Under the pieces are notes generated by a model. It ran no database searches, was not told the DNA's origin, and was given only the letters and a program-made list of their open reading frames with translations. From contig BCIM01000014.1 in NCBI GenBank assembly GCA_039545315.1, positions 62,001 to 126,000 on the forward strand: a DNA stretch of 64,000 nt. The letters run 5' to 3'. A program made the translations under genes and the position numbers. Positions within the stretch are counted from its first letter, which is position 1; each line of letters begins with the position of its first letter. This DNA comes from Kondoa malvinella (Eukaryota; Basidiomycota; Agaricostilbomycetes; Agaricostilbales; Kondoaceae). Shown in pieces: positions 37,174-49,364 of this stretch.

Positions 37174-40100
37174 CTAGTCCAATGCCATGTAGTCGTTCGT
37201 CCGCCTGCAACCTTCGTAGTAGCCTAACAGCTGAGCAAGGAAGCCGTCCGCATCTGCTTGCGCTTCGAGAGCACCAGTCACCGGGCCGGTCAGAGAATCT
37301 TCCATCATGACGTCGGCTCCTTCTGACAGTAGGCGTCTGTGTGCAAAGTCGTCGGCCAGGTAGGCGATGATCGGGTGTTCAGCGACCTTGCTTATGTTGC
37401 TGCGACTTTGCGGGTCTTGTGCGAGAAGACCAACGAGTAGACTCGACAGAGGTGTTGATAGTCGGCTAGTGCTGACCTCTGAAAAGTCGTTTGAGCGGAG
37501 TCTGTGCCATGAGAGGCCGTTGTCTGGCAGGACGACATTTGCTGCTGCTTCTAAGATCACGAGACCGAAACTGCAATGGCACTCAGCTTTGGCTCCGCCA
37601 CAGAGGAGACGATACTCACCTGAAGATGTCGGCTTCTTTGCCATATCGTCCACTGAGCACTTCTGGTGCAATGTACTCCCTGTCGCCTTCCCTTTCAAGA
37701 TCCATGCTCTCTGAGGAAGAAGGAACAGTAGTTGGCCAAATACCAGGCACCGCCTTGCCATCCAGATTGTCCGCCTCATCCATTGCTGCGCCTTTGAGAA
37801 TAGCGACAGCTGATGTCCGAGGCCAACGAGTTGCTAAACCAAAGTCACCAAGCTTGAGGTTGCCATCTTCCGAAACAAAGATGTTGGCTGGCTTGAGCTA
37901 TTATGAATATCGTCAGTGCAATTCTGAAGATAGCTCGAAGTACCTACATCAAGGTGTAGGATGTTGCGATCATGCAAGTGCTGAATTCCAAGCGCAATCT
38001 GAGTTGTGATCTTCCACACCCTTGCTTCGTCCAAGAACTCATGCACTTGACCGTGCGCATCAAGAAATTCCGCCAAATTGCCACGAACACACAGCTCGGT
38101 CTCAATGTACAGATGACCTTCTTGCTCCCAAGCGCTGAACAGAGAGACAATGTAGGGTGACTTGTCCTTTTGTGTGCTGATCTGACGCAGAATGTCAATC
38201 TCTTCCAAACGGCGTAATCGATCTTTTGGACCAGTCGAAGGTGTTTTAGTTCGCTTGACAGCAGAGACCGCTCCGGTTTCTCGGTTGACGACCGCAAAAG
38301 CTTCACTGCTGACACCGCGACCGATAGAGCGAGTGATACTAAAGTTGGTTTCGAAGCGATCTGGTAGAGCAAGCTGTTGTTGCCGTATCGAATGTAGTAC
38401 CGAACCGGAATGCCTGTGACGGAATTGAGGTCGACCAGCAGTAGGAGGGTAGAAGTGAGCTGGTGGTCGAGGACACGTGTTGAGCGAGGTAGGGAAAGTT
38501 TGGGTAGTCGGCGTTGTGATAGATAGAACAGGAGCAGCAGGTAAAGCTTTAGGCGGAGAGGGTGCTTGAGGTGTTGTAACGAGTTGAGGTCCTTTTTCAA
38601 CAAATCAGAGGAAACTCTGGCTATGCGGACGAGGAAAACCTACCATCCAGCTGAAACCCTTCGTGAGCACCTCGTGTCGGCGTCATGGGCTCATAGTCGT
38701 AGCTCGCTCCACTACTGCTGCTTCCACCACTGGCATGAACATTTGTCGAGCCCGCTTCAATGGCTAATTGACCACTACTCCTTCGTCTGAACAGCGGAGG
38801 GACAGCTTTGCGCAGACCAAACTTCTTGTGCTCGCTAAAGAAGCTAGGAGCGCTCGTTGGGCTGTTGTCAGGCGGGGATTCTGCTCTAGGTCCTTCTTCA
38901 GTCGGTATAGTCATCGCTAGTCTGCCATCATTGTCCACTGGCGGCACAGAAAGGCTCGAAGCAGGCTGAGACTTGAGCAATGCAGGTGCCGGTGATCGTT
39001 TGCATGGCGTGTCTGGCATCTGTTTCGCCCGAGCAAGAAGAGGGTTCATGAGGGGTTGAGGAGGTGCTTGAATGTTAGAAGGAAGAGGAGGTGCTTGAGG
39101 TTTCGGTGCTGGCGAGTCCACACTTACACCCGAATCGCGAGGTCGGACTTTCTTGCTCATCAGACCCGTTGACATGAAGGCCGCTTGAAGTGGGCGAACA
39201 TGCTTGTAGTTTTGCGGTGTAAAGATGCTTGCGCTAGAGGTATCACTGCCAGTCGAAGCAGCAAATTCAGACAGTCGACGAGCGTGAAACTTCTGGCTGG
39301 TACTTGAGGAGAGGCTGTTGGAAGAATCGCGAGACGATGCCAATGAGCTGGCGACGGAAGAGGAGTCTGTTAGACCAGGTTCAGAGCCTCGCGAAGTCTC
39401 GACTGAGCGTCTTCCCATGTCGCAGTCGTCCTCTTCAAGGTCATCATCAGATGCATTGTCAATGTCGACAAACATTGACCGAGCTTGATAAGGCGAGCTG
39501 GAGGGTGCTGCGATAGGCGAGTGCGCTGCCAAGTTGCTGCCCGCTCGAACACCCTGACTGACTCTTGGACCCATGACAACCGCACCATTCGCGTTCCTCT
39601 TGCGTCCGTTGAGCAGGCCAAAGACATTTGAAGATGAAGCAGACGTGCCAAAGAGATTGTCGACCGATGTTGCTCTTCTCGGCTGAACAGCAGGAAAGCT
39701 GAATTGAGGCTGACTGATCGGCTCTCCATGGCCATCTTCCGTTGCTACACTAGTTGCTCTTGACCGTCTTGGTGTAGCAGCGACGAAAGGTGAATCAGCT
39801 TCTTCATCGCCGACTTCTTCGTTTGCAAAGATTGGATCGCGGGAAGCAAAGCTGGCATTGATGGTGTCTTCGTCCAATGATTCTAGATAGAGCGCACCAG
39901 CAGTAGCGTCCGAGTTGGTCCTCGGTCTTGTCCTTCGGCCTTCTTCAGGTGATCTGGCTGGTGAAGGTACGGAAGAGGACGGATGACTTGCAAAGAGACT
40001 CGAGCGAGGCTTGCGAAGTGATGCTGGAACTTCAGGTGCTACAGACTGCTGTTTTCGCCATGTTGGTTGAGGCAGAGCTGATGGCCGAGAATTGAGCGCA

Positions 40101-40975
40101 GAAGGGGAAGAAGCGGAAGGATTGAAAGCGCTCAAGTCTGCTATAGTGAGATCGCGGCTGATCTTGCCTCGGCTTGCTGCTGGAGCTGTTGAAGCTGATG
40201 CGAAAAGACCTCGTTGCGAGCCGAATGCACCTGGTGACGCAAGTGGGTCGGAAGGGCTGCGTCTGACTGAAGGTACGCGGAAAGGTGAGTCTTCGTCGTC
40301 GTCATCGTCCTCCAAGTAAGGACTAGGCGAAGGTCGGAAACTGCGGTCCTTGGATGCAGCCACCAAGCCAGCTTGAAAGTCGCTGGGCCGATGAGCAGAA
40401 AAGGTTGAAGGTGAACGAGGAAAGGTTGAAAAGCTGGCTGTCGAAGGCAAAGGGGAAGAAGCCATGGGAGGTTGACTGACAGCAGGAAGTTCAAGTTGCC
40501 AATCTGACAGATCGAATCGCTTTGTTCTGCGATCACCTGCTGGTGCTGTTGCTGGAGCTGAAGACCGAGGTAGCTTGTTTGGCTTCTTGTATACCTCTTG
40601 ATCTCGCGAGCCAGGCAGACTGGTGAGCGCTTTGCGTTTGTTGTCATCATTGAGCATTGTAGGTGTAGCAGTCGCGTTTCGACGAATGGGTGAAGAAGGG
40701 AAGAGGCTCAAACCTCCGCTCTTGCGACCCGTTTGCGATGCCTTTGACGGACTTGGAATCTTGACAGGACTACGCAGCTCGCTTTCGTTCGTAATATCTT
40801 CAAACAGGTTGGCGAGGTTGTTGTTTTCGTCTGTTGCAGACTTGCTCTTTTGCCTTCGCAGAGCTTTCAAGGTAGAAAAGGGAGAGCGAGTAGCTTGACG
40901 CAACGGCGAGGCAGTGATTGAAGATCTCCTGGGTCTTGCTGTGACCCGCTGTGGACTTGCTTGAATGTCGTTCAT
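37174..40975 (-). CDS. WEE1: Wee1-like inhibitory kinase of Cdk1
   Basis: Wee1 phosphorylates the inhibitory Tyr of Cdk1 to hold cells before mitosis. The C-terminal kinase domain shows RSIGRGVSSEAFAVV, ETGAVSAVKRTKTP, ELCVRGNLAEFLDAH, HLDVKPANIFVSEDGNLKLGDFG and EGDREYIAPEVLSG; HLD in place of HRD and the EGDREY stretch are Wee1 features. The N-terminal ~800 residues are Ser/Pro-rich and disordered, with many SP/TP sites likely to be phosphorylated. Introns lie in the kinase part (near 38600, about 37900 and 37620). The frame is open upstream to an ATG at 41179; the Met of MNDIQASPQRV (40975) is chosen because the added residues look unlike coding sequence. Confidence 0.87.
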
Positions 40976-41352
40976 TCTATCTCCCATCTCAGCGATGTGT
41001 CTGACTCTCAGACTGACAAGCTCACTTATGAGACTCTTTGTGAGATCGTGTATGGTCGTCAAAGAGCCAGAATCGCCTTTATCGATTCGTGCAAGGTTCG
41101 TGTTTTGATTTTCCGAGAGAGAACAAATTGAGAGGATCAAAGGAGCGTGAGCTGGCAGAGCTAGGTCGCCCGTGTCCACACGTTTGGCGCCGTCTCCTTG
41201 TTCGTGAATTCGTGGGCAGAGGTCTTCGTCCTTTGGGGAGAAGAAGGCACGACCTCAGCAAAAATCAAAACAACAATCTCTTGGTAAAGAAACAGAATGA
41301 AACGTGTCTAGACAGAAGCCAGCATGTACTGTACTAGCAGCGCACAGCAGCA
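40976..41352. other. Intergenic region upstream of WEE1
   Basis: About 380 nt between DLT1 and WEE1, both on the minus strand. It may hold the 5' UTR and promoter of WEE1, or, if the first ATG is used, up to 68 extra codons of it. Nothing else is recognised. Confidence 0.3.
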
Positions 41353-42669
41353 TCAATATTCATGTACTAGCCTCCTAAAATCGTCTGCAATTGTCCGCGC
41401 ATCTCTTACAATAGAAGACTCGGCGTTCAACGACCCTTTCACGGCGGCCAAACGGTCCGCAGTGGCCCAGAGAGACAATGCCTCTTGAAGAGCTACGGCA
41501 CGAGTTAGTATGTCTGGAAGCAATCGACACGGAAACAGACTGACGATGTCCAAATTCGATCTTCCTTCAAGGCATCGACCTTCGATCGTAGCACAATGTC
41601 GCAAGCACACGAGGTACTGAGGCTCTAGCCTAGTCGACGAGTAGCGTGCTAGGTGGCAACATGCTGACGCTGGCCAATCGGGCCAAATGTCGAGCACGAC
41701 TGACGTTACTTGATCTTTCTTCGGCGATCTCGCTTGCTGCCTCTTTGTCGGCTCTTGCTTATTCACCCTCCTTCATCCAACCTCCCTCTTCAGTCTTTTT
41801 CACACTCGCAACCACAATCGACACCACCCTCAAACAATCCTCATAATCCTCTTGCGTCGGCTCCTCTCTCGCCAACCTAGCATCTTGCAATCGTTTCTCG
41901 TACAATTGCACTAAAGGCTTGAATTGGATTGGGAGCAGGTTCGTCGGCGGCGAAAAGAAGGTAGGCATGTATTTTTGTAGTGGTGATGGTAGAGGTTTGG
42001 AAGCCGTTGCGAATTCCAGAGGTTTACCACTCTGATCTGGTAGATGAGAAGACAGCAGCGTTTCTTTGTAAACAGTCAGCAAGGTCAGGGTTTCGATATG
42101 GGGTACTGACCTAGAACATTGACGGTATCGAGTATGCCTCGACGGAATTGAATGCCTTCGTAGGGAGTCCCAGGCTTGCCCCAGCCTTTCAGTTCTCGAT
42201 TGCGCGGCCGAGATATGTGAGCGATCATGGCGCATCTTGAGTACTCTCGCGCGATAAGGCGTTGCGCATCCTGGGAGCAAGTCGGCGGGGAACATCACAA
42301 GATGGAGATGGGCATACCTGAGGAACATCATCGTGCTGAATCGGAACGTATGCTTTTGGAATAGATGCCAGGACTTGCTTGACGGTGATTAATCTCGATA
42401 CAGAGATGATGCCAGCAATAACAGCCTGTCCAGTCACCAAGTTAAGACAAGGTCATTACGACGACATGGCAAAGACGCACAGTGAGGATGAAAGCGCCTC
42501 CCGTGATCAAAATATCGGCTGCTCGAGTAGATTTTCCAGCCGACAAGACTGTTCGAGTGACTTGCTGTTGGCCAATATCATACAGAGCACCAAGAAGGAC
42601 TGCAGTCACGAGGATGATGAAGCTTGCAAGCGACGCCCGATACAAATGGTATGACCAGCTATTCTTCAT
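41353..42669 (-). CDS. DLT1: Dlt1-like (defect at low temperature) membrane protein
   Basis: A fungal integral membrane protein of unknown molecular role; yeast dlt1 mutants grow poorly in the cold. Two membrane segments are visible (ASFIILVTAVLLGALYDI and DILITGGAFILTAVIAGIISV), then SRLITVKQVLASIPKAYVPI, AREYSRCAMIAHISRPR and GWGKPGTPYEGIQFRRGILD, all typical of Dlt1. Then comes PTFFSPPTNLLPIQFKPLVQ. Without splicing, the frame ends at 41759 (WMKEGE). An intron with donor gtgaat opens a further ~130 residues to 41353 (LWATADRLAAVKGSL). That extension is less certain than the membrane part. Confidence 0.7.
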
Positions 42670-42903
42670 TTCGCAGCCAGCACTTCTTTTGGGTATATTT
42701 GAGACGGCGCAGACTAGGCCGTCACTTTAGCCGGAGCCAGATATTTCTATTGTGTCTTATCAGGGTATCGGCTGGCTGTTGCTTGCCAAAAACAATACGT
42801 TCATCTTTTGTCAGTGTCGGCGATTGTTTGCCTGTCAGAAGCTGGTGTGTAGCACTCTGGGCCAACAGATACAACAGCTGACAGAGCGTACAGTCTCGTC
42901 AAA

Positions 42904-45180
42904 GTGGAAACATGTCTCAGGATGCACAAATGCCGACTTCCCTCTCGAATCACTATCCTGCGACAATATAGCACTCTGCCTCGTCATGGACCGACTCCCA
43001 AGCCCATCAAGCCTTTAAGAAGGAATGGTAACCCAGCCTATGATCTGCGCAAAGCTGTCCAATTCGCTGGCTTGCCTGAAAATGTAGACCAATATCCCGC
43101 TCACTGGTCCAGCGCATCTGGTCTGTCCAGGGAAGATACTCAAATCTACAATGCTGCCATCAAGTCTATTCAGAACGGTCTGGCTCTGGTCAAAGAGGCT
43201 CCGACCGAGTCTAGGTCAATCTGGTCCCAAATCTTCGAGCAAGGCTTTGAACGCATACACGAGATCGGAAAGGCCGACTTGTTGGATCTATCTAGGATGG
43301 TCGCCATGTCTCGCGCAGCCTCGTCTTGTCAGGTTGAAACAAGGCTTCACTGGCCTGTCTTTCGCTCGTTCCTCCTTGCCCTCGCCAGTCGAAAAACAGA
43401 GTCATTCCAGCTCAAACAAGACACTTCGCTCATGGGCACACATATTACACGTTGGGCGTTCGCCGAACTGAATCTTCACGATCAGCATGGCCCCGAAAGA
43501 GTGGTCGATTTCTGGCAAACATTCTCTGCAGACCGCAAAGAACCAATCTCACTTCCCTCTGAACTATGTGCAGCTATCGCCGTTGCTCATTCTCGCCTTC
43601 CTATCGATCTCACCACCTATTTGACCAACCTGACAAAGAACGCAAAGCTGAAATCAAGAGAATTCTTCCATGATCATCTCAGCGAAAGCTCGATACCCTA
43701 TCTGAAGCGACTGAGTTTCAAAGAAAGGGAATGGATAGATCAAGCGGAGTTGGCCATGCTTTGGACCTCGGACCGAGGGGGAGAGCAAGGCTTGATCAAT
43801 AGGGCGAGACGATGGGCTGATCGGAAAGATGGTGCGAGGCTCCAAAGGGTCTGGAAGGCCGTTGAGGTTGCTTCTAGTCAATATGGATGGATGGAGACTG
43901 TGTGGAAAGAGGACGGTGAGGGTATAGAAGGAATGATGGACGACAAGCCGGCCGCTGAAGAGGCAGAAAGGGATGACATTGTATCGTTCACCATTCAAGA
44001 AGGTGCTTTTACTCCGGCACTGGTCGCCGGCTTCCTGCTCAACTTCATACGCGTCGGTGGCCGCGAAGGCGTTGCTAACGTTTGGTCTCTTCTTGCGTCT
44101 CGCTCTATGGAACCGACTGAAGGTCTATGGATCACCTTCGTTGCCGGATATGCAGCTCGCAAGGATGCAACGTCTGCTCGACAAGCTCTGCAAGCAATGG
44201 CCGACCAGGGCATGCCTATCACAGCCAATGTTCGGGCCTATTTTGCTAGAGCACTTTTCCGATCCGGTGAAGTAGCTCAAGGTCTTCGAGAAGTCCAAGC
44301 TCTGGTCAGCGACTCGTCAGAAAGCAATCCCTTGCCAACAATTGTCTGCAACCGGCTCATTCAAGATCTACTTCATCGTGGCTTCGTCGACCAAGCAAAG
44401 AACCTCATGCTCGGCATGCCAACTTCGGGCGAAGGAGCGGTCAGCATAGTGACGGTCAATACCATGATGTCTCATCATGCCAATCCACGCTTCCTCGATC
44501 TGGCAGCTCTTCGCGAAGCACTCAAGTTCCTTGGACAACGTCAATTGCAGCCTGACACTGTCACTTTCAACATCATGATCCATGGCTACATCCAAGCTGA
44601 TCAACGGGAAGCAGCAGATAAGATGTTGCGCGTAATGGAAAGCATGGGCGTTGAGCCTGATGCGCGGACATACGCACCCTTAATTCACGATCTTGCCAGT
44701 CGCAGTTTGTTCAAAGAAGCGAATGCCTTGGTTAAACGGATGGAAGAACAAGGCAAACCAAACGAATTCGTCTACACTAGCATCATTAGCGGCTATTGCG
44801 ATCAGCCGCTTTCTGAACAAGCCATGCTGAAAGATCTACCCGAGAATATTCATCAAGCTCAATTAGTGGCTGCAAGGATGAAGAAGCGCAATATCCCACT
44901 TGGATCACCTGCTTACAACTCACTCATCAGCGCACACTTTAGTAGAAATACCCCAGAAGGCGCGAAAATGGCTATGGCTTGGTTCGACGAGATGCTAGCT
45001 ACTGCTCAGACTAAAGGCAAGCGTATCTTCCCAGATACTTGGTTCATTTTGTTGTCAAATTTATCGGAACGGGGAATGTCTGCGGAAGTCAAGCAAGTAC
45101 TTCAAGCGATGGCGGCGCATGGGTTCCAGCCAAAAGGCAGCTTAGAGGCTCTAGTGACGCGATTGCGTAGGCGTATGTGA
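42904..45180 (+). CDS. Mitochondrial PPR protein, intronless
   Basis: A single open frame of 758 codons with no intron, unlike nearly all its neighbours. The N-terminus is basic and Ser/Arg-rich (LPSRITILRQYSTLPRHG), as for mitochondrial import. The C-terminal half holds pentatricopeptide repeats, clearest in VTFNIMIHGYIQADQREAADKML with ESMGVEPDARTYAPLI, then FVYTSIISGYC and SPAYNSLISAHFS. PPR proteins bind organellar RNA; the target is unknown. An alternative start is the Met of MHKCRLPS six codons in. The stop lies 15 bp from the stop of the convergent histidine phosphatase gene. Confidence 0.85.
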   Translation: METCLRMHKCRLPSRITILRQYSTLPRHGPTPKPIKPLRRNGNPAYDLRKAVQFAGLPENVDQYPAHWSSASGLSREDTQIYNAAIKSIQNGLALVKEAPTESRSIWSQIFEQGFERIHEIGKADLLDLSRMVAMSRAASSCQVETRLHWPVFRSFLLALASRKTESFQLKQDTSLMGTHITRWAFAELNLHDQHGPERVVDFWQTFSADRKEPISLPSELCAAIAVAHSRLPIDLTTYLTNLTKNAKLKSREFFHDHLSESSIPYLKRLSFKEREWIDQAELAMLWTSDRGGEQGLINRARRWADRKDGARLQRVWKAVEVASSQYGWMETVWKEDGEGIEGMMDDKPAAEEAERDDIVSFTIQEGAFTPALVAGFLLNFIRVGGREGVANVWSLLASRSMEPTEGLWITFVAGYAARKDATSARQALQAMADQGMPITANVRAYFARALFRSGEVAQGLREVQALVSDSSESNPLPTIVCNRLIQDLLHRGFVDQAKNLMLGMPTSGEGAVSIVTVNTMMSHHANPRFLDLAALREALKFLGQRQLQPDTVTFNIMIHGYIQADQREAADKMLRVMESMGVEPDARTYAPLIHDLASRSLFKEANALVKRMEEQGKPNEFVYTSIISGYCDQPLSEQAMLKDLPENIHQAQLVAARMKKRNIPLGSPAYNSLISAHFSRNTPEGAKMAMAWFDEMLATAQTKGKRIFPDTWFILLSNLSERGMSAEVKQVLQAMAAHGFQPKGSLEALVTRLRRRM

Positions 45181-45195
45181 AATAAATTACATTGG

Positions 45196-46530
45196 CTATG
45201 TCGCTCTACTGGGTGTCGGCCTATCACAAGGTGGTGCCAGAATCTTCTCATCGTTGGGCTGTAATCTTGGCGGGCCGTCTTTTCTCATCCTCACTACCAG
45301 CGGGATCATACCTCCTGTGCCCATCAGGAAAGGACGGTGATTGACAGCGATGAGCAGAGTATGTATCAGGCCAGCATGAGCGCTGATTGCGACATCTGCA
45401 GGGATCGATCAACTACTGTGTTACAGCTATTATGAGATTGCTCACAAGTATTGTCGTCTGTGTCAAATAGATCATCGAGGGCTTCCCATGAGCGATACAC
45501 TTGCTGGTACTCCGTTTCCATCCCCTCTGGTGTATACAGCTCGTCTTCTTCAGTAAACTTTTCCTCTATGTCGTAATCCGGATACTTCTTCTGGATCTCG
45601 GACCTAGTGGAGCGCTTGTCGCAAGTCTACACCGTCATCAGTTAGGCAACCCAAAAAGTCAGAGCAGACTCGCATGAAGGCCAATCGTTTCTCTCCACTT
45701 CTCCTTGATCACTACTTTCTTGCCTTCAGGCATCAGACTTTTCCAAGCAATCTCCATTGTGGAAGCCGAGCGAGACAGCGGCGAAGAGTACCAGCTTCCA
45801 GGCAACGGCGCTCCCAGTGCAAGTTCTCTTGGCCACGCAGCAGCAGCAATACCAGCTTCCTTCAATCCTCTTTCAGTCAAAGCAGGATCTGGACCCCAAG
45901 TCATGTTCCCGTCGCCATACTGCATCGACCAGTAGCAGTCCCAGGCATTGTCGCCATACACTTCCTTTGCAACATTGTGATATCCTTGCCCATGACGATT
46001 TACGAATAGCTATGCCAATTCTGTGAGCCCCATAGGGCGATCCGTGAGAGCAGACGAACAAGTTTGTAATCTTCATTTGGTCCACTGCGAGTCATGTCAG
46101 CAAGCTAATGAAGGCACACTGACAAGCGTACGCAGTAGCCTTTAGCCTCTCCATCTCTAGCTTCATCTTGGCCCAGTCCTGCGAAATGAGGCCTAGATTC
46201 GGTTGTCCATTGAACTACGCTCAATCAGCTGCAAATCACTCCCAGCGATATAGCACATACTACGTCGAAGCCCACATCAGACGTCTCCGGCAGTGATTGC
46301 ACGAAGAAGCCAGGCAGAGCTTGATACGAATAGTCTGTGCTCTTCTTTGACAGCGGAACAGGTATCGACGTTGTTAGGTTCATTCGAGAGCCAAAGAAAG
46401 CAGTAAAGAGTAGGACAGCGAGAAGAATAGCTAGATTGCGATGCGAGCAGAGACCCGCGCGTTTTGAGGGAGGCTCGACTTCGGTATACGATGGTTTAGG
46501 ATCTGCTAGCGAGGTGTATTTGCTGTCCAT
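45196..46530 (-). CDS. Membrane-anchored histidine phosphatase (phosphoglycerate mutase-like)
   Basis: An N-terminal anchor (LAILLAVLLFTAFFG) after a short basic/Pro region suggests a type II membrane protein. The catalytic motif appears after splicing: NEDYKL joins LFVNRHGQGYHNVAKE, giving the RHG triad. Then come WDCYWSMQYGDGNMTWGPD, LTERGLKEAG, WYSSPLSRSASTMEIAW (second Arg), a Glu-containing WRETIGLHA, and the distal His in VAISAHAGLIHTLL. This is the fungal phosphoglycerate mutase-like phosphatase group; the substrate is not known. Five introns are inferred. The stop is at 45196-45198. Confidence 0.82.
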
Positions 46531-46974
46531 GAAAGTACGACTGCAGGCTGTATATACGCTTGAAAAGAACTACTGGTGGTCTTGGCTTCTGCACAAGTTA
46601 TAAAGTTATGAAATTGCAAAAATCGACTCCGGCGTCTACAAGATACCTTAGGTGGGGTCATAAAAACCTCACACCTCGCCAATTCGCCTTGAGATTCCTT
46701 TATCTTTTCGAGGCCTTCTTTTGCCTAGCTCCCCAAATTCGACTTGCCAAGAAGATACACCCTTGGTGCCAGTCTCTAGCGATTCCGTAGACTAGTTTCG
46801 GTGGTGCGTTGAGTGACAGGAACTTCTGAAAGTCTGGCAGTTGTCCAACATAGTAGGCTGACCTCCCTTCCGGCCCAAGAAGGCGTTGACGCGGTTCAGG
46901 ACAAGGGCAAACCACCATCACATCAGCTATTGAACAGCAGTTACAGTTATTACATTAAAGCACTACACAACAAG
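46531..46974. other. Intergenic region
   Basis: About 440 nt between the histidine phosphatase start and the F-box gene stop, both on the minus strand. A 73-codon minus frame (46700-46921) has some protein-like composition (AYYVGQLPDFQKFLSLNAPP) but no match I know, no neighbour exon and no start context. It is left uncalled. Confidence 0.3.
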
Positions 46975-49201
46975 CTATCTTCCCACAACATCAGACGGTG
47001 CAAGCGGCGGCGCGAAGTGTGTCGCGGCGGGCAACTCCATATGCAGGATCCAAGGCCTGATTTTGGTCTGAAGCACAGAAGGCAATGTACTAATATGACT
47101 TGATGGTTGTGTCGTTTCTTCCCATGGCGTCAAGGCATCCGCACGCCTACAAGCAATTAGGACGGATGAATTACAATGGAGAAGAGCTCACCTAAACGAC
47201 TTGCTCATTTCTTCCGTTGAGAGATTGATGCGACGCAGCTTTGTGGTGGCCCGAGAGCACATCTCTAATAAGTGAGTCTGGCGCATGACGTTACAACTGA
47301 TCAGGCGGACGGTCAGTTCAGCACAAGTCGAGACCACATGTGGTGCATCGAGCAACTGATAGGATAGCATTAGAGCGATCGCAGTCCAGTTCGGAGTGCA
47401 CTGACTATCTGGACGCTGTCTTCTTCATAGCTTTCATCATCACCACACATTTCCTGCATATTCCTTGTAAAGTCTATGACAAGCTGTCCGAGCGAAGCAT
47501 CATAGAGTGTATTGGATAGTTCATGATACTCCTAGCGCTCAATCAGTGTGTAGTCAGGCCATCAACCGGTATAAGACCCACTCTGATGTATTCTATATCC
47601 AAGATCAACAGCTCGATGCTCGTCTGGCGTGGGTTTTTAAGTTTCCAACTTTCATCCGGCAACGAAGGATCCTGCCAAGAAGTGACGTCGACTGGTGCTA
47701 TTGACGAGCGGATGCCGTTGAGAAAATAAACGATGTCGAGCTGGTTGCCGATATATAGTGCCAGAGGGGCCGAGAAATCTGGTGGTGGTCGAAAAATTCT
47801 GTGTAGTACCGGCAAGGAGGGAAATTGATGATCGATTACTTCTAGAGTAGGGTGTCTACGAATGAAAGCGGCCATTTGATCCGCATTGACTTCCATTGCG
47901 TCTGGCTCTTCCTCTATGTCTTCTAAACCGGCGTGCATCAAGGTTACAGATGCCAAACACGGTATGCGTAGATTGCACAAGAGGTTGCACCAATTGTACG
48001 CGTCGACGCCTGTATCCTCGATGTCCAGCGACAGTAGATTCTTCATTGACGAGATGTATACACCCAGAATACCTGCCGCCGTTGCCTCGTCTTTCCAAAA
48101 GGGTCAATTTGCTTGTTTACTACGATGCAGAGGTACTTACCATCAAAATGATCGTTCTCGTAGCACAACTTGAAAACCAGCAACTCTGTTATCGAGGCGT
48201 ACTTTTACGACGAAATGTTATGTTAATTTGGCTCAGCGTAGTTTGTGTGTAAAGCTCACCTTGCCGGAAATCATGTGGTCTATGTCTGATAACGCGAGAT
48301 CAGCCGAGATCAGAGCCCCGTGGCAACCGTCTTACCTTCTTTATGTATATTTGCGTAAAGACAAGTAAGCTTAGGTGCCAGATGCTCGATCTGCTTTAAC
48401 CATGGCACGGCTCCCCTATAGGTTACAGAGCGTCAGCATCTATTAGCTCTGTGCCTTTACGACTCACACATCGGGGCCGCAAGGTAATTGCAACTGATGT
48501 AGGCAATCACTGAAGTTCGACCAAGCTGGGTATAAGAAGTCTGCTCACAGTATGTATATCATAGCATTGGTTGACGACAGCGTTCAAGACATAGGTACCT
48601 GCGCGTAAATTTTGAGCACCAGCTGGTTGGAAAAAAATAAGCCGTGCGCTCACAAAGTGACCCTCGCGATTCCGAGCGAGATTCTGGCGCTGTGTCCAGG
48701 CTACCAGCTGTGGATCGCTCTGCACCAGGCTATCAGATGAGCGTGTTACGGAGAAGAGAGTAGTACTCACGTTCAACAATGCGTCACCTTCAACTGCATC
48801 GAGACTGTCCAGACGATCTAGAGCAGCCTGAAGGCCTTCATCATTCATGGCTGAAACCAAGTCTTTGTCTTCATCAACCACGAGAAATTGTATACGACCA
48901 GAGTTTTCTGGTGCACGTGATAGACAGACAGAGAGTCGTTGAGCCATATCTAGACTACTGATAAGGATGCCTTGATATAGAGCTGCTGTTGCTTTGGCGT
49001 GAAACAGTTTGATGCAGGTCATGGCCCGTAGTGTAGACCTTGCAAGCATGCACTATCCGGCCGGTGTAGTTTAACGAGATAAGATAGCGGACCTGCTCTT
49101 GCCTCCTGACAAGTCGAAGTTTCCACGGCCATGTCAACGATGAGCGAGAGCAGTTCAACCGGTATATCCTCGATATCAGCGAGTCTGTTTGGTGTTTGCA
49201 T
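46975..49201 (-). CDS. F-box/leucine-rich-repeat-like protein
   Basis: The N-terminus reads MQTPNRLADIEDIPVELLSLIVDMA, a fair F-box-like helix-turn (xLPxELLxxI). It is followed by Leu-rich segments separated by short introns: LDSLDAVEGDALLN, MKNLLSLDIEDTGV, LCNLRIPCLASVTLMHAGLE, HPTLEVIDHQFPSLPVL, SIELLILDIEYI. This fits the many basidiomycete F-box/LRR proteins, substrate adaptors of SCF ubiquitin ligases, but the repeats are weak. The final exon, after a gtgagc-ttgtag intron, gives RADALTPWEETTQPSSH and a stop at 46975. About eight introns. No partner can be inferred. Confidence 0.6.
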
Positions 49202-49364
49202 CTTTGCGAGGTATTCAACTAGAAGTCAGAGCACAGGGTTCAGGTCCATCAGGTCCAAGAGTGCTTATCTGCTTTTCCCCAGATACGGCGGTAAATCTAT
49301 CCTATTAGCGCTGCTTGTGCCGGCAACACAGAATACGCCAAGGGCCTACTGCTGAGAATCTGAG

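Noticed and set aside
38621..41179. Long antisense and overlapping frames across the WEE1 N-terminus
   Set aside because: Low-complexity Ser/Pro/Arg codons leave other frames open. Kinase motifs fix the true frame on the minus strand.
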